From: Opisthocomus hoazin
Lineage: Eukaryota; Chordata; Aves; Opisthocomiformes; Opisthocomidae
Direction of reading: 5' to 3'
DNA: 64,000 bases
Assembly (NCBI RefSeq): GCF_030867145.1
Contig: NC_134422.1
Location: 11,170,531 to 11,234,530, forward strand
Under the pieces are notes generated by a model. It was not told the DNA's origin. It made no database searches and saw nothing but the letters and a program-made list of their open reading frames with translations. Positions 37,701 through 45,498 of the stretch are shown piece by piece. The position numbers and the translations under genes were made by a program. Within the stretch, counting starts at the first letter, position 1. Each line of letters opens with the position of its first letter.

Positions 37701-37822
37701 ACCCGCACAACCATCCAGATGGACATTTTCAACCCCAAACCAGCGAGCTCAGAGAGAAGGTTCAAAAACATGTGGAGAAAATGAAGCTGAAAGCACTTAA
37801 TAAAGCCCTTATTCTGGGATAA
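13615..37822 (+). CDS. CFAP221: Cilia- and flagella-associated protein 221, 23 coding exons
   Basis: CFAP221 (PCDP1; FAP221 in Chlamydomonas) is a calmodulin-binding protein of the C1d projection of the central microtubule pair, where it helps control calcium-dependent beating. Mouse loss causes a ciliary dyskinesia phenotype. The exons join to 2,673 nt, 890 residues plus stop, against about 840 in human: 13615-13753, 14196-14296, 16200-16286, 16393-16488, 16970-17070, 19466-19569, 21661-21820, 22339-22462, 22549-22660, 22882-22990, 23574-23661, 25374-25463, 27480-27575, 29079-29169, 30376-30596, 31080-31160, 32235-32342, 32485-32661, 34141-34299, 34711-34805, 35354-35443, 35646-35765, 37699-37822. 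Every border is GT-AG and every phase joins. Residues about 80-262 look like ASH/MSP-type beta-sandwich sequence ([26 protein letters not shown]). Residues about 300-440 are charged and helical. Residues about 462-490 form a basic hydrophobic segment suited to calmodulin. An in-frame TGA at 13,573 fixes the start at the ATG at 13,615. The human protein was compared from memory. Confidence 0.95.
14196..14296 (+). CDS. CFAP221: CFAP221 coding exon 2 (residues 47-80)
   Basis: Acceptor 'ctctgcag', donor gtaagt. It encodes [20 protein letters not shown], which aligns with the 'IIHFGGYQVEKQHQQ' region of mammalian CFAP221 as I remember it. Confidence 0.92.
15091..15962 (-). mobile_element. CR1 LINE, antisense in CFAP221 intron
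   Basis: An 0.87-kb CR1 copy on the minus strand with a 3' octamer end at 15,091. ORF2 is readable in two blocks that need a frame change between them: 15,148-15,552 (C-terminal part with [21 protein letters not shown]) and 15,609-15,887 ([18 protein letters not shown]). The break shows that it is decayed. It lies between CFAP221 coding exons 2 and 3 and does not touch a splice site. Confidence 0.95.
16200..16286 (+). CDS. CFAP221: CFAP221 coding exon 3 (residues 81-109)
   Basis: A long T-rich tract and 'tctacag' form the acceptor; the donor is gttaag. The exon encodes the conserved [13 protein letters not shown] motif at the start of the beta-sandwich region. It is in phase 0 at both ends. 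Confidence 0.92.
16393..16488 (+). CDS. CFAP221: CFAP221 coding exon 4 (residues 110-141)
   Basis: The intron before it is only 106 bp. The exon encodes [15 protein letters not shown] and [17 protein letters not shown], the most recognisable CFAP221 signature in the window. Donor gtgagg; phase 0 at both ends. Confidence 0.95.
16970..17070 (+). CDS. CFAP221: CFAP221 coding exon 5 (residues 142-174)
   Basis: Encodes [16 protein letters not shown] and [13 protein letters not shown]. Two overlapping donors are present, gtaaga at 17,064 and gtgagt at 17,071. Only the second keeps the phase with the next exon and rebuilds the conserved GKSKEYVIP junction, so I chose it. Confidence 0.92.
19466..19569 (+). 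CDS. CFAP221: CFAP221 coding exon 6 (residues 175-209)
   Basis: Acceptor 'ctcttttcag'. Encodes [20 protein letters not shown] and [12 protein letters not shown], typical of an ASH-like beta-sandwich. The donor gtacat is less than ideal, but the phase fits. Confidence 0.93.
21661..21820 (+). CDS. CFAP221: CFAP221 coding exon 7 (residues 210-262)
   Basis: Acceptor 'taatcacag'. Encodes [20 protein letters not shown] and [20 protein letters not shown], the end of the N-terminal globular region. Donor gtatgt. Confidence 0.94.
22339..22462 (+). CDS. CFAP221: CFAP221 coding exon 8 (residues 263-304)
   Basis: A linker exon rich in basic and polar residues ([30 protein letters not shown]). It is less conserved than its neighbours. 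Only this frame joins both flanking exons. Confidence 0.88.
22549..22660 (+). CDS. CFAP221: CFAP221 coding exon 9 (residues 305-341)
   Basis: An 86-bp intron precedes it. Encodes [20 protein letters not shown] and [17 protein letters not shown], close to the mammalian sequence as I recall it. Confidence 0.95.
22882..22990 (+). CDS. CFAP221: CFAP221 coding exon 10 (residues 342-377)
   Basis: Encodes [20 protein letters not shown], a charged helical segment that begins the middle region. Donor gtaagt after a split Trp codon. Confidence 0.93.
23574..23661 (+). CDS. CFAP221: CFAP221 coding exon 11 (residues 378-407)
   Basis: Encodes [20 protein letters not shown] followed by a Glu/Arg-rich helix. 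Donor gttagt. Confidence 0.92.
25374..25463 (+). CDS. CFAP221: CFAP221 coding exon 12 (residues 408-437)
   Basis: Encodes [19 protein letters not shown], matching the human RGDPILDEEFQR region as remembered. The acceptor 'gacaaatcag' has a poor pyrimidine tract. Phase 0 at both ends, donor gtttgt. Confidence 0.9.
25668..26308 (+). mobile_element. Solo LTR of an endogenous retrovirus
   Basis: A 641-bp element starts TGTCCTGGTTTTGGCTGGGA and ends in the inverted complement ...CACGACA, the TG...CA borders of an LTR. The flanks are cagag on the left and gagag on the right, 4 of 5 bases alike, fitting a short target-site duplication with one change. An attaaa polyadenylation signal lies near 26,183. 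The sequence resembles an LTR family common in neoavian birds (ERVL-like, from memory). There is no internal coding region, so it is the product of LTR-LTR recombination. It sits in sense orientation in the CFAP221 intron between coding exons 12 and 13. Confidence 0.85.
27480..27575 (+). CDS. CFAP221: CFAP221 coding exon 13 (residues 438-469)
   Basis: Encodes [20 protein letters not shown] and RKFQQAAYK. The last residues open the basic hydrophobic stretch that continues in the next exon. Donor gtaatg. Confidence 0.92.
27828..27873. repeat. AT-rich inverted repeats
   Basis: Two overlapping hairpin-like units lie in 46 bp, for example aaaagta-aaaaa-tactttt. They are low-complexity sequence just before a CR1 copy. 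Confidence 0.6.
27908..28385 (+). mobile_element. Old CR1 LINE copy, sense in CFAP221 intron
   Basis: A diverged CR1 3' part on the plus strand: 'cccagttttgggcccctagtac', 'gaggttgtgcagtctac', 'caacctggtctgatcc' and the terminal 'ggttggactag...gatcccttccagcctg' block. No open frame remains. It belongs to an older subfamily than the copies at 863 and 10,688. Confidence 0.85.
29079..29169 (+). CDS. CFAP221: CFAP221 coding exon 14 (residues 470-499)
   Basis: Encodes [17 protein letters not shown]. Together with the end of the previous exon it makes a basic amphipathic helix with an IQ-like core, a reasonable calmodulin contact in a protein known to bind calmodulin. The donor is gtaagg, and one base of the next codon is left over. 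Confidence 0.88.
29431..29588 (+). mobile_element. CR1 LINE 3'-end fragment, sense
   Basis: About 160 bp of plus-strand CR1 3' end: 'caagttggatggggctttgagcaacctgatctag', the 'aggagggttggactaga' block and 'ggtcccttccaaccc', ending in attctatgatcc. It is strongly 5'-truncated. Confidence 0.9.
30376..30596 (+). CDS. CFAP221: CFAP221 coding exon 15 (residues 500-573)
   Basis: The largest coding exon. It encodes [18 protein letters not shown] and, near the end, [14 protein letters not shown]. Two acceptors lie close together, ttttag at 30,370-30,371 and gaag at 30,374-30,375. The first is stronger but would shift the frame after the previous exon; the second keeps phase. I chose 30,376 for that reason, although a short unseen exon upstream could allow the first site. 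Confidence 0.8.
30761..30835. repeat. Short tandem array of TCTCTTAA-type units
   Basis: At least four spaced copies of tctctta with A-rich spacers (aaaataaaaa). A small AT-rich minisatellite inside a CFAP221 intron. Confidence 0.8.
31080..31160 (+). CDS. CFAP221: CFAP221 coding exon 16 (residues 574-600)
   Basis: Acceptor 'ttctttcag'. Encodes [17 protein letters not shown] and HILPFYDLK, matching the conserved DGLGLVPI region. Phase 0, donor gtgagt. Confidence 0.94.
32062..32100. repeat. (AT)n tract between two 10-bp direct repeats
   Basis: aatagtgatc occurs at 32,062 and again at 32,091, on either side of a short tatata run. A slippage product, or possibly the footprint of an excised element. 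Confidence 0.8.
32235..32342 (+). CDS. CFAP221: CFAP221 coding exon 17 (residues 601-636)
   Basis: Encodes [20 protein letters not shown] and [16 protein letters not shown]. It aligns with the human region containing YKIKRYQPF and YRPQKLARALKQGA as remembered. Phase 0, donor gtaaaa. Confidence 0.93.
32485..32661 (+). CDS. CFAP221: CFAP221 coding exon 18 (residues 637-695)
   Basis: A 59-codon exon, phase 0 at both ends. It ends with [20 protein letters not shown], which corresponds to the PPEAL...YDPLYVF region of mammals. The middle part is poorly conserved. Donor gtaagt. Confidence 0.92.
34141..34299 (+). CDS. CFAP221: CFAP221 coding exon 19 (residues 696-748)
   Basis: Acceptor 'tttgtttttag'. 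Encodes [34 protein letters not shown] and [14 protein letters not shown], among the best conserved parts of the C-terminal half. Phase 0. Confidence 0.95.
34711..34805 (+). CDS. CFAP221: CFAP221 coding exon 20 (residues 749-779)
   Basis: Acceptor 'gtcatttcag'. Encodes [20 protein letters not shown], parallel to the human IIPGIMHWKSFQSLVLSSL region as remembered. Donor gtaaga after a split Arg codon. Confidence 0.92.
35354..35443 (+). CDS. CFAP221: CFAP221 coding exon 21 (residues 780-809)
   Basis: Encodes [20 protein letters not shown] followed by a charged tail ERDRENIID. Donor gtaagt inside a His codon. Confidence 0.92.
35646..35765 (+). CDS. CFAP221: CFAP221 coding exon 22 (residues 810-849)
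   Basis: Encodes [17 protein letters not shown] and an acidic and basic helix. It matches the conserved VMLTPEMIKVEFP motif. Donor gtaggt. Confidence 0.94.
37699..37822 (+). CDS. CFAP221: CFAP221 last coding exon (residues 850-890)
   Basis: Acceptor 'actttttgcag'. Encodes a basic C-terminal helix ending [14 protein letters not shown], similar to the mammalian end, with TAA at 37,820. The 3' UTR continues in the same exon to about 38,150. Confidence 0.94.
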
Positions 37823-38125
37823 GAGTAGTTTTACAAAGTCCATGGTTTGGCACTGCTTACGCTGTTAATGCATGAGGCCTCCCAGCTACGTGTACTTATG
37901 TTCAGTGAGGTCAGCAATTTCTTATGCAAAGAGAAGAGAACCACCAGTAATCCCACCTGTGTCAAGGACTCTCACTGTTACCATTACGCCAAACACAGCA
38001 ATTGCTTCTTGCAGTAAGAATTCTCAGCCATGTACCTGCTCATTTTGTCCTGGTGTGAAGGACCAGAAAACCGCAGTACTACCATGTAAATACTTTGGTA
38101 ATTAATTCCCAGCCCACTGTGTTCA

Positions 38126-38131
38126 AATAAA
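38126..38131 (+). terminator. CFAP221: Polyadenylation signal of CFAP221
   Basis: A canonical AATAAA lies about 300 bp after the stop codon. It is followed after some 30 bp by a T/GT-rich stretch (ttctgattttgtttttt), the usual downstream element, so cleavage near 38,145-38,155 is likely. Confidence 0.8.
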
Positions 38132-38150
38132 ATGTGAAAAGTCCTCACGA

Positions 38151-41100
38151 CCGAATTCTTCTGATTTTGTTTTTTAAGTCATGACCTGTCCTTGAATTTT
38201 TGCAGGTAAGTCACTGAGTCTCAGACTTGTCTGTAAATCATACACTTGAGATTTTTAATGAAAGTGAAGACAACCACAGTTACTGTCTACAAAGATAAAG
38301 CCTGAGCAGATTTCATTAGCTGTTCAGGGGTTTAATTCAATGTACAGCTCTCTTGGCGAAAGGGTGCATGGATGGGGTGAAGAATTCCAGCCACTCATGA
38401 GAGACCTGTAATGCTCGGGGTGTATTCCCTGGGAAAGGAGATTTCTCAGCATATCACTTTTCAGCTGAGATGTCTCCTACTTGTGCGCAAGCTGGACATC
38501 AGACAAGATTGGTTTTATCCACAGTGAGTTGATGGCTCATGTTGAAATGTCGTCCAGGCTATTTGTGCTGAAAAGCACATATCTTCTGTGCTTAAAGGCA
38601 TGGAAAGTACAGCAATAGATACTACATTCCTAGGAGCCATACTTCTTTCCAGACTTACTTAAAACCCTTAAGAAGTTAATTTCAGAGAGAGGAGATCAGT
38701 GTAGACGATATGTAAAAAGCCCAGGGAGATAGAAAATGGTAAAGTAGGGTGAAAATAAAGATGCAGAATAGCCTGTATTATACTAGCTGCATACTATCTC
38801 TGCTCACTTCAAAGAGATAAAAAGCTGTAAAGTTTCTGCTAACCAGTTGGCAAGGGATTGTTCAGAATGCAGGTCTGGATATCTGCAGAGTTTCTCTGAC
38901 TATGAACAACTGCTTAAATACACCCACATTGTTTTTTTCTTCTGTAAGTCCTGAGGAAAGCAGCTGATCTTTTAAGAGGCGCACAAAGCTTTGAGCATGT
39001 TTCTTAACATGACCATGACAAAAACGTTCTCACAGTTTACAGTGAAAGCATTCACAGTTCATAATTCACAGTTTAGGTTAAATCAAGCATAGATAATTCT
39101 TAGGAACTGCTATCTATCAGCCAAATTTCAATGTCTAGTAAAGATGAAGTGTTTAGAAACAATGGTGATTAACCAGAATTGATCTCTTTTTTACAGCAGT
39201 ATCCACTTTGCTTCCTTCTCCTCCAGAGTTTCCTGGTCATCTCAATGGAAATTAATCATGCTTCTCCATTCTCCAGTGGTAGATGCCAGCCTTCAAAGAA
39301 AAGAACTTCCTTTCTAAGTGATCGTCCTTTCTGTGTTTCAACGCTTTTACAGGCCAGTTTTCAGTGTGCAGAGAAGGTAAGAAAAAGCTGTTACATTGCC
39401 CTAAATTGTTCCTAAAATACAAAGGGGCTGTTTTAACAGCTAGAAATGTACACACCTCTATGCATCATATCCCTCCATGGTACCTTGTAATGTGGGGTTG
39501 GCTCTGCTCAAGGTGATAAACTGTCAGAGGCAATCCAGCTGTGTCTGAGAACATGGGATTTGGCCAAATAATTAGATTTTCATATATGAGGCCACTTAAG
39601 TATTCTTGTGGTAGACTACAGAACACTTTCAGAAAGGGATATAAACTACAAGAATTATAACCTGCAGTTGGTGGTTGTTCACAGTTCTATGCCTATTCGG
39701 TGTTTCATGAAAAGGACCGCAGTATTCCAGAAAATAAATTGGAAGAAAAAGCAATGAAGTAATGGAGATTGTGCTTTTGGTGTAACATCACCCAGTGTGC
39801 TGGAATATTTCTGACAGTTTTTTTTGTCTGGATTATCATTTATAATGTACTGAACCAAAGCATAAATTTTGGAGTGCATTTTTATGTATAAAAGACATAT
39901 ATGTAGTTGTCTCTAACAGACTAATACCTGTTAATAAGCACTTGGATGCTTTATAGGGTCTTTTTTAAGGAGCAGCCAGCAGGATTCAGTAACAATTGTA
40001 CGAAATGTCAACAGTCAACATCAGTGCTATTTAGAACAGCATTAGTGCAAACTTCAGCCTTAAGGCTGTGTTTTTACAAACTGGATAAGAATTTATTAAG
40101 GCATCTTTTAATCTGCTTTCTTATGTCTCTAGTAAAGATGCAAATCACACTCTTTTGAAGGAAATGTGGCATTCAAATCTAGATTAACCCTGTGAATGTG
40201 CAGATTGAGTTTGCATACAGATTGCAATCTAAGATCAATTAATATGTTACATATAGCCGTATTTCCATACATTCTAATGTTAATTTGTGGATTGCCTTAT
40301 TTTGGGAGCCAAAGGGCTGCATTCTTACTGATTTAAGTGGGAAAGTAAGAATGTGTAAATTGATATGCAGAGTGTGACAAGTTTATTTCTACTCACTGCA
40401 AATAAAATTGCTGCTGCTTCCCTTGTTTGGAAAGGATTAATTGGCTAAATGATGATGCAACAGTTTTACCAATTAAGATATATCCATCTTGCCTGAAAAA
40501 GCCTGTCTTATTAGCAAAGTTAATGAACACTGACTCACACTTTAGCTTTTCTCCCTTTTATTAGGTAAGAAATTATCATTCACCTCTAACTCAAATAAAA
40601 GGTGCATTTTAACAATGAAGAAAATGTTAATGTTTTTATATGGAAATGATCCATGAGCTTACGTGCTCAGTAACTGGGTTATTAATCTCACTTGGTGTTC
40701 GGTGATGAAAGAAAACCCATCAAGGTCTTTAAAACGTAAACTAATTATATTTTATGAGAAGGCTGGGAGAAAAACAACATGTTTGGGGTGAAATTATATT
40801 TTCAGTTCATAAGAATAGTTTCATGAACGCCAAATGAAAGAAACGTTTGGGTTTGTAATGCAAGGTTCAGTTATTCCAAGCACCAGCTGGAGTTTTTCCT
40901 GTGGTCTGGGCATTTATTTGGTCTCTCTCCTGCACAGGTTTTCTAGTGTCTAATAAGAGCTGTGCTCACACTGCATCCTTTGCCTTATGGAAACACTATG
41001 AAGGCTTCTCTCCAGTTGTTTAACCACGGAGGAGTTAAACTCTTGCTGAGACCTCTCCTGCTTCTTCAGTTGGGTTGGAAATAGCCAGCAGGTTTTGAAT

Positions 41101-44100
41101 TTGTCAGGTGAGATATACACAAACAGTGTCACTTCGTTAGAGAGCTGGATAAAGGCAGAGAATAAGCACTTCTTTGTGTACTAGTGTGGGTAAATTTCTT
41201 TGTGACTGTAATTGTGAAGTGCTGCTCTGCAATCAGTAAGTGCATAATTCGTACAGTTCCTGGAGAAACACCAAACAGGTGATGTGCTGAGGGCTTCTAT
41301 TACCTCTGAAAAGCAGGGCCGTCACTGATGTACCTAGGTTTTGCGTAGAAGTTATTTTAAAGCAGAATCGCTTTAAAAATTGTTTTTTTCCTCCTCTGTT
41401 TTCTGCTTCTCCTGCTGTCAGCCTGTGCACTGAGTGCCAACACTGGTTGCTTGGAATGAGTCCTCTTCCTCGAGCGGTGGTGGCTAGCAGTATACAGTGA
41501 TAAGACAGACTTCTCAAAATCTTTGGGGTTTTTTTTTCTGAAATGTAAAAAGCCTGCAGAGAGGACTTGTAAACCAGTGAGCAGTGTCTACAGCTGTTTG
41601 GTCTGGTGCCACAGGAATCGTCTCTTCTAGCCTGAGCAGCCTCTTCGACCTCCTGCAGCTCTGCCTGCTGCCAAAGCATGGTCAGTGGTAGCTGCTTTGG
41701 TGTAGGGCCCTGGTCAGCTGTCAGGAATGCCATGCTACAGTCACATAAAATTGTTCTCTGGGTCTTGTGGTGTGGGGTGTTGTCAGTAGCAGGGTCTCAG
41801 CGTGTGTTCAGAAGAGACCTCCTGCTGTTCCCAGGGATGAGTCCCATTCATACCGCTCCCACAGACTGAAGGACTTAGTCAAAACTGTCTTGTGATTCTT
41901 CATTTTTAGGGACATCTCAAGTCAAACATGTCATTTCTGCAAAGCTAGATTTCACCAGAAGTCTCCACAAATGCTGCTATACTGGGCCTTCCTTTGGCTG
42001 GCTGTGTCCCTCTGTGTCCTTTAAGAAAGTTGAATTCATCAAAACCAAAATCAGTGCAATATCATGGCAATAACTTCAACCACAAAAAAGATCCAGAAAT
42101 CACATGATTTGGCCAAAAAAAGCCAGACACATCTGCTAGGGCTATCTTGTGCCACTTAACAGCTGCAGAAGCTAATTGGTCAGGAGGGACTTCCCAGATT
42201 TTGTCTGTATGACCACAGCAGGGACTTGAAAATTAAATCCAGCAGCTCCTGAAAAACTCCAGGTGATTTCAGGACACCTGCAGGAAGTATTTTTCCAAAG
42301 CACTGGTACATCAAAAAAACATCTCCTGATGAGCTCTGACTTGTGCCAGGCACTGTTTAGTTCCAGTTTTTACTGCCCAGAGGTTAAGCTGCATTTAAGT
42401 GGGCGAGGGCCCTCCAGGGTGAAGACCAGTAGCACGTCCTTCTGTCTTGAGAGAAATAAAATTTCTAGGACCCAATCCTACTATTACTTGAGCAGATTTT
42501 TAAATGGTTACATTTTTTTCCTGCTGTTAGAAGGCCTTTCTAACTACTTCAGTCAGGTTCTATGAGTTTTTAATTGCACAAGGGACTGAGTTAACAGTGC
42601 ATTATTTTTAATCAGTTTATTTTATCTGGCTGCAGTATTCTGAACGAAATTATACCTCCATCACCAACTAATTACTGGTTTATAATAATTTCACAGTGTG
42701 GAGTCTCCAGTAGTCCAATATGCATTGCCCACAAATCAACAATGCACTTTGTCACCTCAGGGGTATTGGTTGTATGTGGTGTTGGCTGAGTTTCAGAGCA
42801 CCAGATGAAGAAACCAAGGCTTATTTCCCTTGAGTTTGAATTTGCATGATTAGTTCTCTGTGTTACCCTGAAAATGGACATTAACTATCAAAAGAGAATT
42901 GCTTTCAGACAATTTGCTCTTTGCTTCCCTGCCTCTAAAGCACCTTTCCCTGCAGGCAGCACCATATTTCAACAAACTTGCTGTTTTGGTAACACAGTAG
43001 GCAGGGATGTCCCCATGCAGGTACTGTCAGCAATCATGAACAGTCATTTTATATATTGGTACGGGAAGGCCAGATACAGCTCAGGAATGCTGAAAAGTGT
43101 TGTTGATGAACAATGTGCACCACCAGAGCTAGCAGCCAAAAAGCTTCCGATTCCCCTTGTAGCTAACAGAACAGGGAATCTCAAATTTCTGAACTTCAGC
43201 TCTTCTTGCTAATAACCCCTCAATGTCAATGCAAGTAGTATTTCTATCCTCTGCTGGAACACAGCATTATTTGTAGGAGCTGTTTGGTAATGCTGTAGAA
43301 CAGCTGAAAAGGAACAAAGCAGCTGTGTCTGCTGTGACAGTAATACCCACCTTGATCACTGATTTATCCCTTCTGCAATCACCTCTCCAGCTGCTTGTAT
43401 ATGCACCCTTCCCCAACAGATCCTTCCTCCTGGAAAGTGCTGAAGATCCTACTGATGGGTTGTCTTTCAAACCTGCCTTCCAGAAACATGGTGCTGGGGT
43501 CCTAGCCCAGTGAGGGTTTCCTGCCCGCAGCCTTCGCTTTCAATCCGCACCACTGGAAAGACTGGCTTGTGGAACCAGGGGAACCTCAGTGCCATTCCCA
43601 GTGCATAATCCATCATATGGCTATCGGTCAATTTAGTATGGTCACATTCTCGCCTTGCTAAAAGCAGGTGATGTAGAAGCTGTGGGCTGCTTTTCATGGT
43701 ACTCACATAAGCATTCACACACTTGCTGGGAGGAGTGACTCAGGCTAAACTGGACAGTTCAAATCCTGGTAGCAAAAGAGGCAGGCATCAGTGTAGACTG
43801 TCACTGGCATCGGTGTCCAGCATCCAAAGAGGCTCATAGTGCCCACGTTTAAGTCAACCTTGATTAAAACCAGCATGGACAGCCTTTTTGTGCTCCAGTC
43901 AAACCTCCCACCTTAGCAGAAACGTGCTTGAAGACTCCTGCATTTTAGAATGCAACTATACTTCTTCAAAGTTAACAGTGAATAAAAAGAACAGTTGTAT
44001 ATAATGAGTGATCCTGATTACTCGATTGACCAGCAGGAAAAAGAAAAGGAGTGGAGAGCTGAAAGAGCACCCCTGGGTATCAGCATGAAGCCTCAACTGA

Positions 44101-45327
44101 TGTAAACTGATCCAACCCTCTCTTGAGAACACGTAGAATTTTTAATGTTGTGTTGTTTGTAGTTCACGTTTAGGAAGTAAGGGAATAAGAGGTTCCTATG
44201 ATTTCAGTGTTACAAATGAGTGTCAAAAGGCAGGACTGCTGGCCAGATCTTCAGCCAGGTGCTCAGTAATGCCAGACACAGACATTTAAAGCTCAAGCCA
44301 GATCTCCAGGATGTCTGAATTATCTACATTTCTTTTAATTCTGGTTTCTGAGCTGCAGGTTATGCTCAGAGTCCATTCTCAAGCTTTTTCTGAAATTATG
44401 AAAGTTGGAACCTTAATTTCAAATATGTTATATTAAAAACTCTGTTGCTTAATCATCCGCAGAACAGTCATTTATAACAGCACCAGCACTGTGAGGCTCC
44501 AGACTGTTACTGCTGGTGTCCCAAAACTGATGTCAATAAAGATGAACCAACTTCACCTGAAGGATGGTTTAGGGTCTGGTCCTGTTTTTATGGGAAGAAT
44601 CGAGCCTCTGAAAAATCACCATGTTTAGCTATATTTCATTCTTTCTGCCTGTCAGTGTTTGAAATTACTGGCTGTCATCCTTGATGTTTTCTGGTCCAAA
44701 GAAGGTGCAATAAGGGAGTAGCAGGCCTCATGAAAGCTTCAGCAGAATACCTCTGTAACAATTAAGCTGTAAACAGCAGAGTCTGTGTTAACATTAAAAC
44801 TGCTTTTCTGCCATTTCGTTTGGAGATGCAAACACTATGTTGGTCAGAAGAAATTCCCGGTCACTTCTGGCCTGGTTGTGATAATTGTGGCTATGTCTAG
44901 CCATTGTTGGATTCATTACCCTGATGTATTATTTAGAAGATTCTGTTTATGCCAATGGGCAGAGAAAAGGAAAGTTAGTTTTGCAAAAGTGATGTACTGA
45001 ATTTTCTTCAGAAGTTTTGAGTTTTGGCTCTGATCTGACTTGGCTGAAAAACAACAGGCATTTTTTCATGGACATCAGTGGCATCAGTATTAGCCCTTTT
45101 CGGCTACGATGTTTCTTGCTACGTTAAACATTTGCCATTGACATAATACTATATTTAAGGTGATAGATTGGAGCTTGGTGCCGGAGAGATCACTTCATCC
45201 TGCTAGGCTGGGATTACACAGGAGGGACCTGACAGTAGCCTGCTTTCTCTGGGAAGTTTACTTTGTTCTGCTGTTAAATGCTGTTAAATGTTCTCTGTTA
45301 AATCCTGTGTGTTTATAATGGCATCAG
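38151..45327. other. Intergenic, no gene recognised
   Basis: Seven kb without recognisable coding exons or CR1 copies. An AT-rich segment at about 40.15-40.62 kb has many TAAT/ATTA-type sites and little low-complexity sequence, and could be a conserved non-coding element. The 112-codon frame at 42,874-43,212 shows no family features. Confidence 0.4.
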
Positions 45328-45498
45328 ATGCTGCTGCGAATCGCTGAGGGAGCAGATGGCAAGGAATTCAAGTACCTAACACCCTTTGATGCCCCTGGCA
45401 ATGAAGTATCAAAATATCTTCATAGATTTGAGCCAAAGAGCTACGCCAGAATGCAAACAAAGGAATCTTTAACCTCAGACATTGCAGCAACATGCTGA
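45328..45498 (+). CDS. Orphan protein-like open frame, possible terminal exon
   Basis: A 56-codon frame from ATG to TGA that reads like real protein: a mix of charged and aromatic residues, with stretches such as GKEFKYLTPFDAPGNEVSKY and HRFEPKSYARMQ and no low complexity. The bases before the ATG are 'ggcatcag', so the frame could equally be the last exon of a spliced gene entered by an acceptor at 45,327; the pyrimidine tract is mediocre. An in-frame stop lies at 45,316-45,318. I do not recognise the family and could not find a partner exon upstream, so a relic or chance frame is quite possible. Confidence 0.3.
   Translation: MLLRIAEGADGKEFKYLTPFDAPGNEVSKYLHRFEPKSYARMQTKESLTSDIAATC

Noticed and set aside
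42874-43212. 112-codon plus-strand frame with ATG
   Set aside because: No domain, no splice context that fits, and the length is compatible with chance.
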